Source: Przewalskia tangutica (taxonomy: Eukaryota > Streptophyta > Magnoliopsida > Solanales > Solanaceae). From it: a stretch of DNA of 64,000 nucleotides. Position numbers and translations under genes: made by a program. A model generated the notes under the pieces. That model worked only from the letters and a program-made list of their open reading frames with translations, was not told the origin of the DNA and did not search any database. The stretch lies in contig CM056724.1 in NCBI GenBank assembly GCA_029844215.1, forward strand, positions 2,164,307 through 2,228,306, written 5' to 3'. This document shows positions 10,797 to 21,976 of this stretch, in pieces; the stretch's first letter is position 1, and the number at the start of each line of letters is the position of its first letter.

Positions 10797-11544
10797 TTTT
10801 GGTATAATAATCTGTATTTGACTAAATAATATTTCAACACAATCTGTTAATCACTTAGTGAAACAGATTACACGATATAAACATTACTTAACAGTAAATT
10901 GATCATGAAACAATAAACGAAAACAAAATCTGTTTTGAAAAATAATTTCAGAATATAATCGAGTCCACTTAGTTCAAAGTGTGTTCCCTCACAGTACTCG
11001 AGGTTAACAGAATATCGCTTCACAGGATAGAACGATTATCTTACCAGAATAGTAGTACTCCAAATTCCTAGCAATAACCACCAACTACAGATATCACACA
11101 GAATGAAGACAAAATATTTTCGACTTGAAGACTGAAATTCAGAATGAAAATGAATGAATGAATAAATTCTTGGAATAATCAAGAATTTATAGGTTTGGAG
11201 GTACTGATTCTGAATGTTTGCAACCATTCAGAATAGTCACGTAATATTTGGAGGGAAATTCGAAAAAGAAAGGGAGAGGACGGGTCGGGTCGGTCGCGGA
11301 TCGATCCGTTTGGATTTATGTCCAAAAAGATTATCAATCAATCCGAATCCGAAGCCGAGTCGAGCGAGCGACGACGACGGCACGAGGGGTCTTTGCCCTC
11401 TCAACCCTTTTAGCAACTAGAGAAGTGTAATGTAATATATACACCTCTCTTTCCTTCTCTTTTTTCGACGTGGGACAAAAGAGCCTTTTACTCTCTTTAA
11501 TTTTCATCCCATCATTTCCCATTCACCAATATCAAAATCCAACA
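10797..11544 (-). repeat. 3' LTR, second copia family
   Basis: Collinear with 62035-62800. It lacks an AT-rich patch of about 45 bp (TTAATTAAATAATTAATT type) present in the other copy. Near 11270-11400 it has GC-rich GGGTCGGGTCGG sequence that varies strongly between the copies. Confidence 0.85.
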
Positions 11545-12125
11545 ATCCCCCACATGAATGGGGAATTGTTATAATATAAAAGAATGTACGGACGAGTGTG
11601 ATATACAAGCGAGAATTGACTGCATCTGGATAAGTAGGTTTCCCTTTGAACTTTCCGTAGTGAACTTATATCGGATATACTCGATCAATCGGTAGATTTG
11701 ATATCTTTGAACCGTCGAACTTTTTTGTATACCTAGACAACATAAGACACACAATCAATCCTCAACCGTTTATGGTTCTCACGGTTGTGTTCGTTTCAGC
11801 CATGAACACCGCCTGATCTCATGAGTGCATAGAGAATGGACCTTTACTGTCATTCCCCTTTAAAACGGCTTACACTTAACACTCACATAGGTGATTTCTA
11901 AACATGTGGTCCTATAGCCACATTATCTGGTCATACATCGCCAGATTTAGATAACCATTAAAAAACCTTAATGTTTTATTAACTCATTAACAAGCCATAA
12001 AGTCTTATCCTTATTTCTGAACATTGTTTTAATCCGAGAATGGGTTGAGTTATTTGACAATGTTGAACCGTCAGTCACAACTTTGTTTGATCTCCTTGAA
12101 CCTAGCTCTTGGGATCTCCAGTCTA

Positions 12126-12428
12126 CTAGGTAGAGTTACCGCCATGATGACTTGTCCTTGGCCTTAACCCCATTTCCATTGATGATCTACTAACTCCCTC
12201 TCTAGATAAGCCTTTTGTAAGCGGATCCGCCACGTTATCTCTTGACTTTACATAATCAATTGTGATAACGCCACTAGAGATGAGTTGTCTAACGGTATTG
12301 TGTCTCCGTCGTATGTGACGAGATTTTCCGTTATACATTACACTCCCTGCCCTACCTATTGCTGCTTGACTGTCACACTGTATACATATAGGAGCCAAAG
12401 GTTTGGGCCAGAATGAAATATCTTCTAA
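12126..12428 (-). pseudogene. C-terminal copia RNase H fragment
   Basis: The minus frame reads PLAPICIQCDSQAAIGRAG (the CDSQAAI motif of RNase H), NGKSRHIRRRHNTVRQLI, VKSRDNVADPLTKGLSREGV and MGLRPRTSHHGGNST, the usual end of this copia pol. It is open over about 100 codons, better preserved than the same region of the sister copy at 63.4-63.7 kb. Confidence 0.88.
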
Positions 12429-12433
12429 GACTG

Positions 12434-12560
12434 GAGCGTATATCTGAAAACTTCCGGAACAGTTCGGAGCCAGTTGTTTCCAGTTTTTTTTCCACAATAT
12501 TCATTCACTTCACTAAATACAATTTTTTTTGTCTACAATTGGTTCACTACATTACTTTCT
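12434..12560 (+). repeat. Copy of the 3' part of the small ORF at 4293-4424 and its flank
   Basis: GAAAACTTCCGGAACAGTTC to GTTTCCAGTTTTT and then the TGGTTCACTA-ATTACTTT flank match 4375-4490 in the same orientation, with an altered stop region. The copy is joined directly to the broken end of the copia element. Confidence 0.7.
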
Positions 12561-12682
12561 CGTATATATACCACTTGGCTACTTTGTGTGTCGAGTCCTA
12601 CTATTACTGACAATTTGGAAAGAGTACATAAAATTATATAAGGTAGATTTAAAATGACGTGAAAGGAAATTATTGCCGACAG

Positions 12683-12776
12683 GAAGTTGATTGAATGTGC
12701 TAGACAAATATAAAATCATATGAAAGAAAGTTGATTGAATGTGCTAGACAAATATAAAATCATATAAAAGGAAGTT
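12683..12776. repeat. Tandem repeat, 44 bp unit, two copies and a partial third
   Basis: AGTTGATTGAATGTGCTAGA through ATAAAATCATAT occurs twice in a row, followed by AAGTTG. Confidence 0.85.
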
Positions 12777-13012
12777 GTTACATTTACAAAGAACTAAACA
12801 TAATAAAGCATCTGTCAACATTAGAAGTAGGAGATCGACAAACCAAGTCAACCGAAGAAAAATACTACTCAAATATCTCAATATATAATTATTAAACTTT
12901 TCAAATTTAAGAATGTTCCAATAGCAACATATAACAGACCGAACCAAAATCATAACAATCCAACCCCCTAATTTTAGATTACCCCAAAAAAACATATAAC
13001 CTTAGCCATTCC

Positions 13013-13360
13013 TGTTGAGATATATCATATATATACATTGTATATATATGTAGTTAGTTAATTGGTATTATTTTGATTAAATGATATCATTAGATATTTT
13101 GATTAGACTAGATATTTTGTGATTTGTTGATTAATTAGATATTTTGTGATATTAGGAGTGCAATTAGATTAGCCTATAAATAGGGCATTTACTTGTAATA
13201 TTCTTTTGAGCAAACATATTATATAAAATCTGAGAAGAGCACTTTGCTCCCCAAAAATATTTCTCCCTCTTTCACGATTTTCTCTTCTCTCCCGTCTTAC
13301 AATCACTTCTTACAATCACTGTTTCGTTCTATGTTTTCTCCTCTGTTTAAGAATTTAACA
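13013..13360 (+). mobile_element. Solo LTR related to the element at 14342-21971
   Basis: It starts TGTTGAGATATA and ends TTTAACA. The first 150 bases match the inverted LTRs at 14655-14480 and 21971-21790 (TTGATTAGACTAGATATTTTG, ATTAATTAGATATTTTGT). The R/U5 part is different. A TATA-like CTATAAATAGGG lies at about 13177. Flanks ATTCC (13008-13012) and ATGCC (13361-13365) may be a target duplication with one change. Confidence 0.7.
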
Positions 13361-13424
13361 ATGCCGGTAGGGCAATTATTCAACAACCGCACTGCTCTAC
13401 CATAAGATCCAGTACACTATCATA

Positions 13425-13978
13425 CTAAATTTCGAGGTTGACTAGACGCTCACGATCATTAGTACAGCGTCCTCCATCAAACCATATCGATTGTTTATGA
13501 AAACGAATACCTTCCTCTTCCTGAATCATGGCCTTAACATCTCCAATTGTGTCATCGGGCTCCACCATTAACTTAACAATGCGTTCATTATACTTCACAG
13601 AAATTTGCGTTACTGGTGCATAACGAAGGATTAAGGTATCATTTTTCTTGATTCCCATAGAAAGAAGAGTATGCTCATCTCTCAAAACTCTGCCCGCATC
13701 ATTCACAACTTTTGTTTCTTAAATGAAATCTCATGTTCCTCTTGAATGTACGCTTTAACTGCAGCTATTGTGTCATCTGGTGCAACCATTAGGAGAAATC
13801 GTTTTGATTCTAAATCGTGACTATGTGAAGTACCATTTATAATGTTCTCAGTTACAAACTTTGGCAAAAATAATTCTGGTAAGTTATGCCAATTGCTCAC
13901 GTTTATGTGCATATGATCTTGAATAATAATCGGCATCTTTCGTCTCAGTGACCATGGATCTATAACAATAGAGCACAT
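13425..13978 (-). pseudogene. Tandem ubiquitin-like domain protein, frameshifted
   Basis: Two adjacent minus frames together encode one and a half to two ubiquitin-like folds. The first has FLLMVAPDDTIAAVKAYIQ and EISFKKQKL. After a one-base frame break at about 13703 it continues VNDAGRVLRDEHTLLSMGI and DTLILR. The second domain follows: ISVKYNERIVKLMVEPDDTI, GDVKAMIQEEEGIRFHKQS and CTNDRERLVNLEI. The spacing of the PDDTI-VKA-IQ-EGI motif is that of ubiquitin, but the sequence is divergent and no C-terminal GG is seen. A plausible acceptor (TTGTTATAG) lies at about 13963, so exons upstream are expected; an LTR element occupies that side. It could be a divergent polyubiquitin-like gene of unknown role, now probably dead. 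Confidence 0.6.
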
Positions 13979-14323
13979 ATGGTAAGTAAATAGTAGTAAG
14001 CTTTAGAGAAAAAAAGAATTAAAAAGTAGTAATAAAGAAAATAGATGCAGAAATCTAATTAATCTGCAACCAATGACTACAAACTATGAGAGTGAAAATT
14101 CACCCATCGGTGATCGTGGTAGGATGATAAATACACCTCCATGTTTGATAAGGAATGTATTTCCCTCAAATGTTATTTTCCAACGCAAATTCAAATTAGT
14201 CAGGTCTCAAAGTCGGTAACACACAGAAGAAAGAATTTTCACTATCAGAGTTTTCACTTATAAGATCATACAATAAAATATACTAACAATTGCTTAAATA
14301 TTCAAAAGTAGAAAGTTCATACC

Positions 14324-14338
14324 CTGTTTTGCATCCAT
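14324..14338 (-). other. Possible first coding exon of the ubiquitin-like gene, at the LTR insertion site
   Basis: Minus strand ATGGATGCAAAACAG followed by GTATGAAC, a good splice donor. The ATG touches the target duplication ATTAT of the inserted element. The phase does not join cleanly to the acceptor at 13963, so this is only a suggestion. Confidence 0.25.
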
Positions 14339-14341
14339 TAT

Positions 14342-14655
14342 TGATAGAATCTGCTGAGGCAGTGATTCGAGCACAGACAATGAGCATAAAAGTTGAGGAG
14401 AGAAGCCTCAGTTGATCGAGAAGTAATGATGGAGAAGAGGAAAATAAGAGAGAGAGTTTTGGGCTCAAATGAGCTTCTGTGGCCTTTTTCAATTATAACT
14501 CTCTATCTAAAACATTACAAGATAATCCCCTATTTATAGGTGATTACAAAATATCTAATTAATCAACAAATCACAAAATATCTAGTCTAATCAAAATACT
14601 ATTCAATTAACTAACCACATATATATACAATGTATATATGTGGTATATCTCAACA
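14342..14655 (-). repeat. 3' LTR of the LARD-like element
   Basis: 314 bp, aligned with 21632-21971 apart from a gap of about 26 bases in the AT-rich part. Confidence 0.85.
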
Positions 14656-15976
14656 CCTCCCTCAAGCTAGGCACTGAAAACATCGGTTTCAGTCCTAGCT
14701 GGGAAGCAATACTAGACAGCCACACGAAACCTCAGCAGCGGATGGACATGTGTTGCCACCCAAAAAAGAGATCTTTCTACTTTTGTGCTACTGAATCTAC
14801 CTCTGCAATATCAGCACCCTTAGCAATATTTTGGATATGACTTACCTATGACATTATAATCAGCTTTCTTGATCAATTTCATATCTGAGGATGTGCCTTG
14901 AAGAAGACCTTGTCCCAGCCGAAATTTCCAGACAAGAGACATGTTGTCTACAATTTGAAAGGTCCATTTTCATAGAACACATAAACAAACACTGAAACTG
15001 CTCCTGCTTTTCAGTGAACACATCAGCAAGCAACAACAAGTTTATGCCCAGCAGCCACACACCAACATTAACATTTTCAAGTATTAAGCTCAGCTGGAGT
15101 CAAGTCAGTCGCAACAATTTCTTCCAACTGCAGCATTAAACTGCAACCTTAATCATTTTTCAAATTTTGTCTAAAGTTACATCAGTAGCACAAACTCCAG
15201 CCAGAACATCCAGAACAGAAAAACCAGCAGCATAAACCAGCTGCAGCATAAACATTCAACAGCAGGACCATCTATAGCAACATCCGAGCCAGATTTTAGT
15301 CTATTAGCAGCATTAGCTGCTGCGATAACCCTTGCCCCCACATCAACCAAAATCTGCATACGACTAGTAATTACAACAACGTATTTTCCTCATTTTGATT
15401 TTCTCATAAAGAAAGAAGAGTCGTGATCTACCAACAACTGCAGCTACGTCATAGACACAGCAGTAAGCATCATAAAGTGCTTGATAACAACGACTACAGT
15501 AGGTGCGACATTATGTCGCAAGCCACGAAGAATCGTCACGAATTGCCCCGCCGCAGCAGAACATCACTATTGAATCTCTCGCCACTACTAATCAAACTAA
15601 CATTGTAAGTCTTTGCGTCTGCGAGAACAAACATCGATCAAACAATATGCTAATAAAGTTGTATGGATTGTGAAGTAATCTCGATTCCATCCCATTGGAT
15701 GTGTGTAAAGGCAATCGCCAACATTCATTAGTAGTAACTAGCCATCACAGAAGCAAACAACAACAGCTTCTGCATTCCCAACAATCCCAACATCGCAAAG
15801 ATTTCAAGCAAGAACACAACCGCAAAGATCGCAACATTTCCGAGAGCATCATAGCTGCAGCATGGTAACAAAGAGGGAAAAACAAAAATACCCAAATCCC
15901 GCACCAAAGAAGTATCGCACTGCAGGAACATCAGCTGCTGCAAGAAAGTAGGAGCTTTAACTCCCATATCAATAGA

Positions 15977-16200
15977 TGAAGGACCCCTCGTTCTCTAGTC
16001 TCACTTGGACTAAAGAATCCATCGATTATCCTTATGTAAAAACGACGGCAAGAACCCCTCGTTCTCCAGTCTCATTCGGACTAGAGAATCTCTCGATTCT
16101 CATCACGCCAACTATTTTAATAAGCGGCAAGAACCCCTCGTTCTCTAGCCTCGCTTGGACTAGAGAATCCCTCGATTCTCATCACGCAATATCACACAAT
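15977..16200. repeat. Tandem repeat, about 76 bp unit, three copies
   Basis: The block starting GAACCCCTCGTTCTCTAG, with TTGGACTAGAGAATC and TCGATTCTCATCACG, recurs at about 15978, 16052 and 16128; a weaker fourth copy follows to about 16330. It lies in the non-coding interior of the LARD-like element. Confidence 0.75.
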
Positions 16201-16499
16201 CCATATTGTCTTCGATGAAGTATCCCTCAATTCTTAGTCTATTTGTCGCTAAGAACTTCTCGATCCTTCTATCAATAGACATTTCCTACTCTATGATCTT
16301 CTTAATCATAGAAATCCATTAATATCCCTAGCATGAGTTGCAATAGCAATATCTACACCAACTGCTCACCTGAAACAATCACACCAGCAGAAGATACAAA
16401 CAGCTGCCACCTTCAAAGAAGATCTACACCAGTTTACACCAAAGAAGATGTCGCCGCGCTTTTACCGGCCGCGACATTTATTTTCTAAACTCCTGCTTA

Positions 16500-17290
16500 A
16501 AATGCAAATGTTAGAAAAATAAAATAAACAAAAATGCTAAAAAAGTTTAAAAGGCTTAAAGGTTTTTTAAAAATGCTAAAAGGATGCTAAAATTGCAAAA
16601 AAGATGCTAAAGTTTAAAAGGGTGCTAAAATGCTAAAGGGTTGCTAGAATGCTAAGGGTTCGCGGAGTCGCCACCTAATTAGTTTGGGTGAATTAGGACA
16701 CCTAAATGTTTAACTAGTTTAAAGTAAAACATTAACTCCATTTTAATGGTCTGCTAAACTTAGTGAGATTCTGAGTAAGGGTTCTTTATTAATCTAGAGG
16801 GAAGGGGTTAGGAACCCTCTAAGATCCGCTAACTTGCGGTTGTCCTGCCAAACCTAGGGTAATTATCATATTTAAGAAAAATGCAAAATAAAGCTCTTCT
16901 TGCTTAATAAAATGTTAGGAAATAAAATAAATGCTAAAATGTTAAAGGTGCTCAAGTCTAAAAGGGCAAAAGGTGCTATATGCGAAAGAATGCTAAGAGG
17001 TGCTAAAATATTAAAGGTTAAAGACGCTTAACAAAAGTGCTAGCAATTTAAAAGTGCTAAGTGTAAACAAAGTAGTGCTAGGGTGCTTAAATATTAAAAG
17101 GGTGCTAAGGGATTAACTTTAAAAGTAAAGGGTGCTAAAAATAAAGGTGCTAAAAGTGCAAAATGCTAAAAGAGGTGCTAAAAATGCTAAAGGGTGCTAA
17201 ATGCTAAAATGCTAAAGGTATTAAACGTCAGGGGGTGATTTAAAGCGCTAAAAGGGCTGGAAGTGCTAAAGAATGCTAAGAGAGTGCTTT
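16500..17290. repeat. Degenerate TGCTAAA-rich low-complexity region
   Basis: The word TGCTAAA and variants (GGTGCTAAA, ATGCTAAAA) recur dozens of times in two blocks, 16500-16650 and 16900-17290. A unique segment that includes the GAGTCGCCACC motif separates the blocks. It looks like an old, slipped heptamer/octamer repeat inside the LTR. Confidence 0.75.
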
Positions 17291-19738
17291 ATGGACTAAT
17301 TATGTGTATTTTGCTAGCTAAATTAATCTTGCCTAGCCTGCGTACAATATTATATAAGAGATGTTTTAAGATGATTTTGAGAGTTTAGGAAGAAATCTGT
17401 TGTGGATTTTAATACACAAAATGTTGGTTTTATAATGCAAGTTAAATTATTTTGGCAAAAATTAGACATGCATGACAATCCTAAAAGGCAAGTAAGTTAA
17501 GCGATGAACTTTAAATTACCTTCCCCCACTTATATGTTTGAAGGCTAATTATTCTAGACATCCTATTAATTACAAATTTAGTGATATAATTACAGTAAAA
17601 GACAAAAACTTTAAGCTGATGGTATCGAGAGGATTGTTCCGGATGACAATATCAATCCGCCCTATTGTTTTTGAATCCTTGAAGGCGGGAATGCGAACGC
17701 GGTGCACATAGACGCGGGTTGCCATTTGAAGTGGCTCGCGATGAGTCTCGCCGTGAGACTCTTCGTTTTGCTCCGATGCATTTTCATGTAACAAGAAAGG
17801 AAAGATAAGGATTAGTACGAGCCCAATTAAATAACGAATAAGCACTTGGCACATAGTTTATATTGGAGCAAGCACACGTAAAGGCCAACAGCGGCAATCA
17901 CGATAGGATTAAATCGCCACAGTAGCGTAAAAACATAGAGGTGGCAGGTATGCAGCCAACCGTAGAGGAGAAAAAATGATAGCGTGCCCATAATGCATGC
18001 AAACATGTTCAAAACCAAACCAACACAATAGACACAGCAGTAGAATCTCAAGCAAAACTCATCTTATCAAGATGTGATACACACATACCTTAACCAAATG
18101 GCAACAAAACATTATAGGCATATGCAAACAGGTTCAAGGTCTCATATATAGCTAAGTGTTCAAACAAGTGATCTAGGCATAGACAAATACTATCAAAGGT
18201 ATGGACTTTTTAGCCTAACAAAAGGCTTAGTCGGATTAATCACATTCAAAACATTTAGGCAATTTCAAAGTCTCAACTATACATATGCATGCTAAAAAAA
18301 ACAGAATTATAAAAATATGTATGCAAGCAGGGGCTTATAATTAACATGGTGTAGCTGTTTCGATAACAGAGATGCTAGTGCAGAGGTCATTTATTGACCC
18401 AGTAGACATGATATCACACAAAAGGACTTGGGGAAGATATCATACATTGGCATGAGTTATTTATATGTAAACATGTGAGAGCATGTAAGCGATTGTCCAG
18501 AAAAAACATGAGACAAGCAAGGTGCAGAAAATGACTATTTAAGAGAATGGTTCTGGACTTATGACATGAATTATCCTTAAACTAAACACATACAGTTATG
18601 ATTAGGCTACATTAGGCATGCTGATATTTTAAAATCCAACCAGACCTAGCTCAGGAAGACATACATGGTTACATAAACATGTTAGGCCAGTAATAGGCTA
18701 TGCAGTTCAAACCATCTGCTGATTCAGTCTCATGCCAACACAGATTCAGTCCTGGTAAACATTTCTCTATCTAATCATGCTTATAGCTTGCAGTGATAAA
18801 CAACAAATAATAATCTCAATCAACTAAGACATGCTATACTAAACCATGAGCATCTTAAGTCATAAATTATATAAGTTTAGAGACTTAGACATGATTAAAC
18901 TGACTTAAACTAACATGATAGTCATTTATCCAACTAATCATACAAAATCAGCCACTAAACAGTGATTCGAACAAACTAACCATTAACCCGATGAACATCA
19001 ACAATATATAATTTAATTAATATGCTTAACGATTAACCTAATACGCTTAAACCATAACTAATTCTAACTGAAACACGATCAGTAACCACATGAACATACA
19101 AATATAAGTTTCATACTCTAAATTAAACAAAAGAATAAGATAAAAGGGGATGTGTTTACCTTCTCCGGACAGCGACCCGGGACAGCGTATCAAGTCGTCG
19201 GTCCGCTCGACGGGCTTTGGGTTTGCGATGCGAATGAGAAGGGGTAAACTGCTTGCTGATTTTTTTTGCTAGAACTGAGAGAAGGGTTCGACTGATTCCC
19301 CTGTTTCTGCCCTATTCCCTCTGACTGAGCTCTCTCGTATATGCTTCAGACTCGCTGCCTTTCTGCCCTAAATTGCTATGTGGTTCCTAACTGCTGCTAA
19401 AAAGGGTGAAACGATTGCTGTCTCCCTCTTTCTGCTCTACTTTCCGTCTCAATTTCTGACCTAAACTGCTATCTCCTAACTGCTGCTAAGGTCCCCCTAA
19501 GCTCTGAATCGATGCTATCGGTGGTTCTTAACTGCTATGTAGTTTTTTCTGCTCCCCTCACTCCCTCAGAATTCGACTCCTATGCTCTGCTCTGTCTCCT
19601 GAATTGCTATGTGGTTGCTAACTATTGCTAAGGGTGAAACGATTGCTCTCTCCTCTCTTGCTGTCTGTCCTAAGTCGATGCCCTTCCTCCTCTGAATCGA
19701 TGCTCTGGGTCCTCCCCTTTCGATTGCCTTTGCATGTG

Positions 19739-19752
19739 CTTATATACCCCTC
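19739..19752 (-). promoter_or_regulatory. TATA box of the Ogre-like LTR promoter
   Basis: Minus strand GGGGTATATAAGC, followed downstream by a CT-rich (on plus) leader with repeated CTGCTATGTGGTT-type words. Its position about 1 kb from the LTR start fits U3/R. Confidence 0.45.
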
Positions 19753-21620
19753 GTTTGCGTTCTAATATTGGTAATTAAATAAAGGCTGATTTTGGACGAA
19801 TATTTGGTGCTTGATTCGACGAGATTTGTGCTATTTGAACCGGTAAGGTAAGGAAATCATCGAGGTGTTACAGAGAGATCTCGGTTGCGAATGGTAGGGA
19901 CAGGGTGTTGATATGGTAAGGAATGAACTGTCTGTGGGCATGGGTAAGGAAAGTCCCGGATTCTCCGGCGAGAAATCCGGGCGGCGATTGAAGAAGCTCT
20001 AGGGTTCTTTAGCTTTTGTTCTTTAAGGGCTGTCCACAGGGAGACGATGAACGGGCTGCTGAGTATAAGGAAATAGTGGAGTTGGGCGATGGGCTTCTGA
20101 TAAGGGAAAGGGGTGCTGGGCCGCGAATTTGGGCTGGGCAAGTTAGGGTAGTATTAAATTAGTGTTTAGGCTAGTTATTTAAGTAGAGTTTTTAAGCTAG
20201 TTAATTAATTAGCTAGTTAATTCTAGGTAAGTGTATTATTAATTAATTAGTGATAACTTAAATTAACAAATGTGATTAAATTATTTAGGTGTTTTATTAG
20301 CCTAAGTTATTATTATAAACTAATATTTTAAAATGCGGTGCTATTATTTAAAATATTACTATTGCGCATTATTGCGAAGTTAAATTAGAGTTGAATTGAG
20401 TTTAGATTAAATTATTTAAATGCTAAATGCAAGTATGATATTTAAGAATTATTTAAAGCCCTTTTTTATAAATGCGACGCTATTAAATGCATGTATTAGA
20501 TTAAAATTGATTACAATGCGGATATGCTACTTGACACGATTTCATTGCTAAATTATTTATTTTATGTATTTATTATTAATTAAGAATTACGACAAAGCTT
20601 AAAGTTAATAAATGCGGGCGCGGGACTCTAAGTGCTTAAAACTCTACGTAAGACGCGATGCCATTATTAAATTAATTATTTATGCCTGTATTTAATGTTT
20701 TATTGTTGTATTTTATTATAAAAATCCTAAAAAATTATTTTACAAAATTAGTCTAATTTTATGGTTAATGGCTGGACGGGAGGGTCAAAATTGGGTGTCA
20801 ACAGCGGCTCACTGCATTTTCATCACCAGCAGTAACGAAACACTAATACCACCACACGAATAGAAACTAACACAAAAATTAGCCACAGTATAAGCAGCAA
20901 CAACCAGCCAACACAACAACGATGAACTCGACATTTTTCCTCTAATTCGTCAACTCACAAACACAAATGCAACTTTATCAACACTAAACGATTCACCAAC
21001 ACAAAGTAAATGAATTTGAGTTTCCAGAAACTCGACTATCCTCGGCGATCTGCAACGTCGCAACGATAGCCAAAGGCGGAGTGTATCCGCAGGAAACAAT
21101 GTCTCGTTTCTCAGATTTTCTCCAATTGTAATCATTTTTAGTAAATTTGAACAAATTGGATCGATTCACAACTTAGCAACCAATTACGTCGCGATTCCGA
21201 TCTAGAACCTGAGATTCGATTTCGTCGCGAACAGAGAACAAAGATTTCGACTTCTAAAATCAGTAATTCAAACCTGAGATTCGATTCCGATCTCGATTGC
21301 GTCACGACTCTGATTTTCAGTCCCTTCGCGATCGTTAATTCTTCGATCAATTGATCTCTGGATCGATTCAATTCCTGAATCGCACCTCGATCCTGCTCAA
21401 TTCCTCACGATCGATCTTCAATTTTGTGAAATTGAAGAACTCCTGATCGATCGCATCTGTTCCTCCTCTGTATACTCAATCATCTCCTTCAGTTCGCTCG
21501 ATTAAAAACACACTTCCAGTCTCTGATTTTCGCTTCTGATTTTCAATCGCTATTTTTTGGTTTTCAGTTTTTCGAATTTCAGATTCCTCACTGCGATTGT
21601 GATTGGATCAATCTATCCTG

Positions 21621-21631
21621 CTTTGATACCA
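21621..21631 (-). other. Primer-binding site of the LARD-like element
   Basis: Minus strand TGGTATCAAAGC immediately next to the 5' LTR. Confidence 0.75.
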
Positions 21632-21971
21632 TGTTAGAATCTGCTGAGGCAGTGATTCGAGCACATACAATGAGCATAAAAGTTGAGAAGAGAAGCCTCA
21701 GTTGATCGAGAAGTAATGGAGGAGAAGAGGAAAATAAGAGAGAGAGTTTTGGGCTCAAATGAGCTTCTGTGGCATTTTTCAATTATAACTCTCTATCTAA
21801 AACATTACAAGATGATCCCCTATTTATAGGTGATTACAAAATATCTAATTAATCAACAAATCACAAAATATCTAGTCTAATCAAAATATCTAATAATATC
21901 ATTTAATCAAAATAATATCCAATTAACTAACCACATATATATACAATGTATATATATGGTATATCTCAACC
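21632..21971 (-). repeat. 5' LTR of the LARD-like element
   Basis: Pairs with 14342-14655; the last base of the outer end is C instead of A. Confidence 0.85.
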
Positions 21972-21976
21972 ATTAT

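Larger units (their letters stand above)
10797..12429 (-). mobile_element. Truncated copia retrotransposon: 3' LTR plus 3' end of pol
   Basis: An LTR of about 748 bp (10797-11544, end TCCAACA) is followed by a purine-rich tract (minus TGTGGGGGATTG) and about 880 bp of internal sequence with the copia RNase H end. Similarity to the sister copy at 62035-64000 stops at about 12429, and host-like sequence follows at once. The rest of the element, including its 5' LTR, is missing. The outer LTR end reads TTTTGG where the sister has TGTTGG. Confidence 0.85.
16470..20803 (-). mobile_element. Nested Ogre/Tat-like gypsy LTR piece, probably a solo or truncated LTR
   Basis: On the minus strand the piece starts TGTTGACACCCAATTTTGAC, a start typical of very long Tat/Ogre-type LTRs. 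A TATA box lies about 1 kb in, and GGTGGCGACTCCGCG, resembling the tRNA-Arg-type primer region of these elements, at about 16675-16660. No gag or pol is present. Flanking CCGGC (16465-16469) and GCGGC (20804-20808) may be an imperfect target duplication. The left end lacks the expected CA, so truncation is possible. Confidence 0.55.
14342..21971 (-). mobile_element. Non-autonomous LTR retrotransposon (LARD-like) with a nested insertion
   Basis: LTRs 14342-14655 and 21632-21971 (start TGATAG/TGTTAG-AATCTGCTGAGG, end ATCTCAACA/C) with a target duplication ATTAT at 14337-14341 and 21972-21976. The minus strand has a tRNA-Met-type primer site next to the right LTR and a purine tract next to the left LTR. 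The internal sequence (14656-16469 and 20804-21631) encodes no recognisable gag or pol; it is rich in CAGCAG/AACAGC. The element must be mobilised in trans, probably by a copia relative given the primer site. Without the nested 4.3 kb the element is about 3.3 kb. Confidence 0.85.

Noticed and set aside
16500..17290. CRISPR-like array suggested by the recurring TGCTAAA word
   Set aside because: The repeats are too short and irregularly spaced, there are no spacers of constant length, and the genome is a plant nuclear one.
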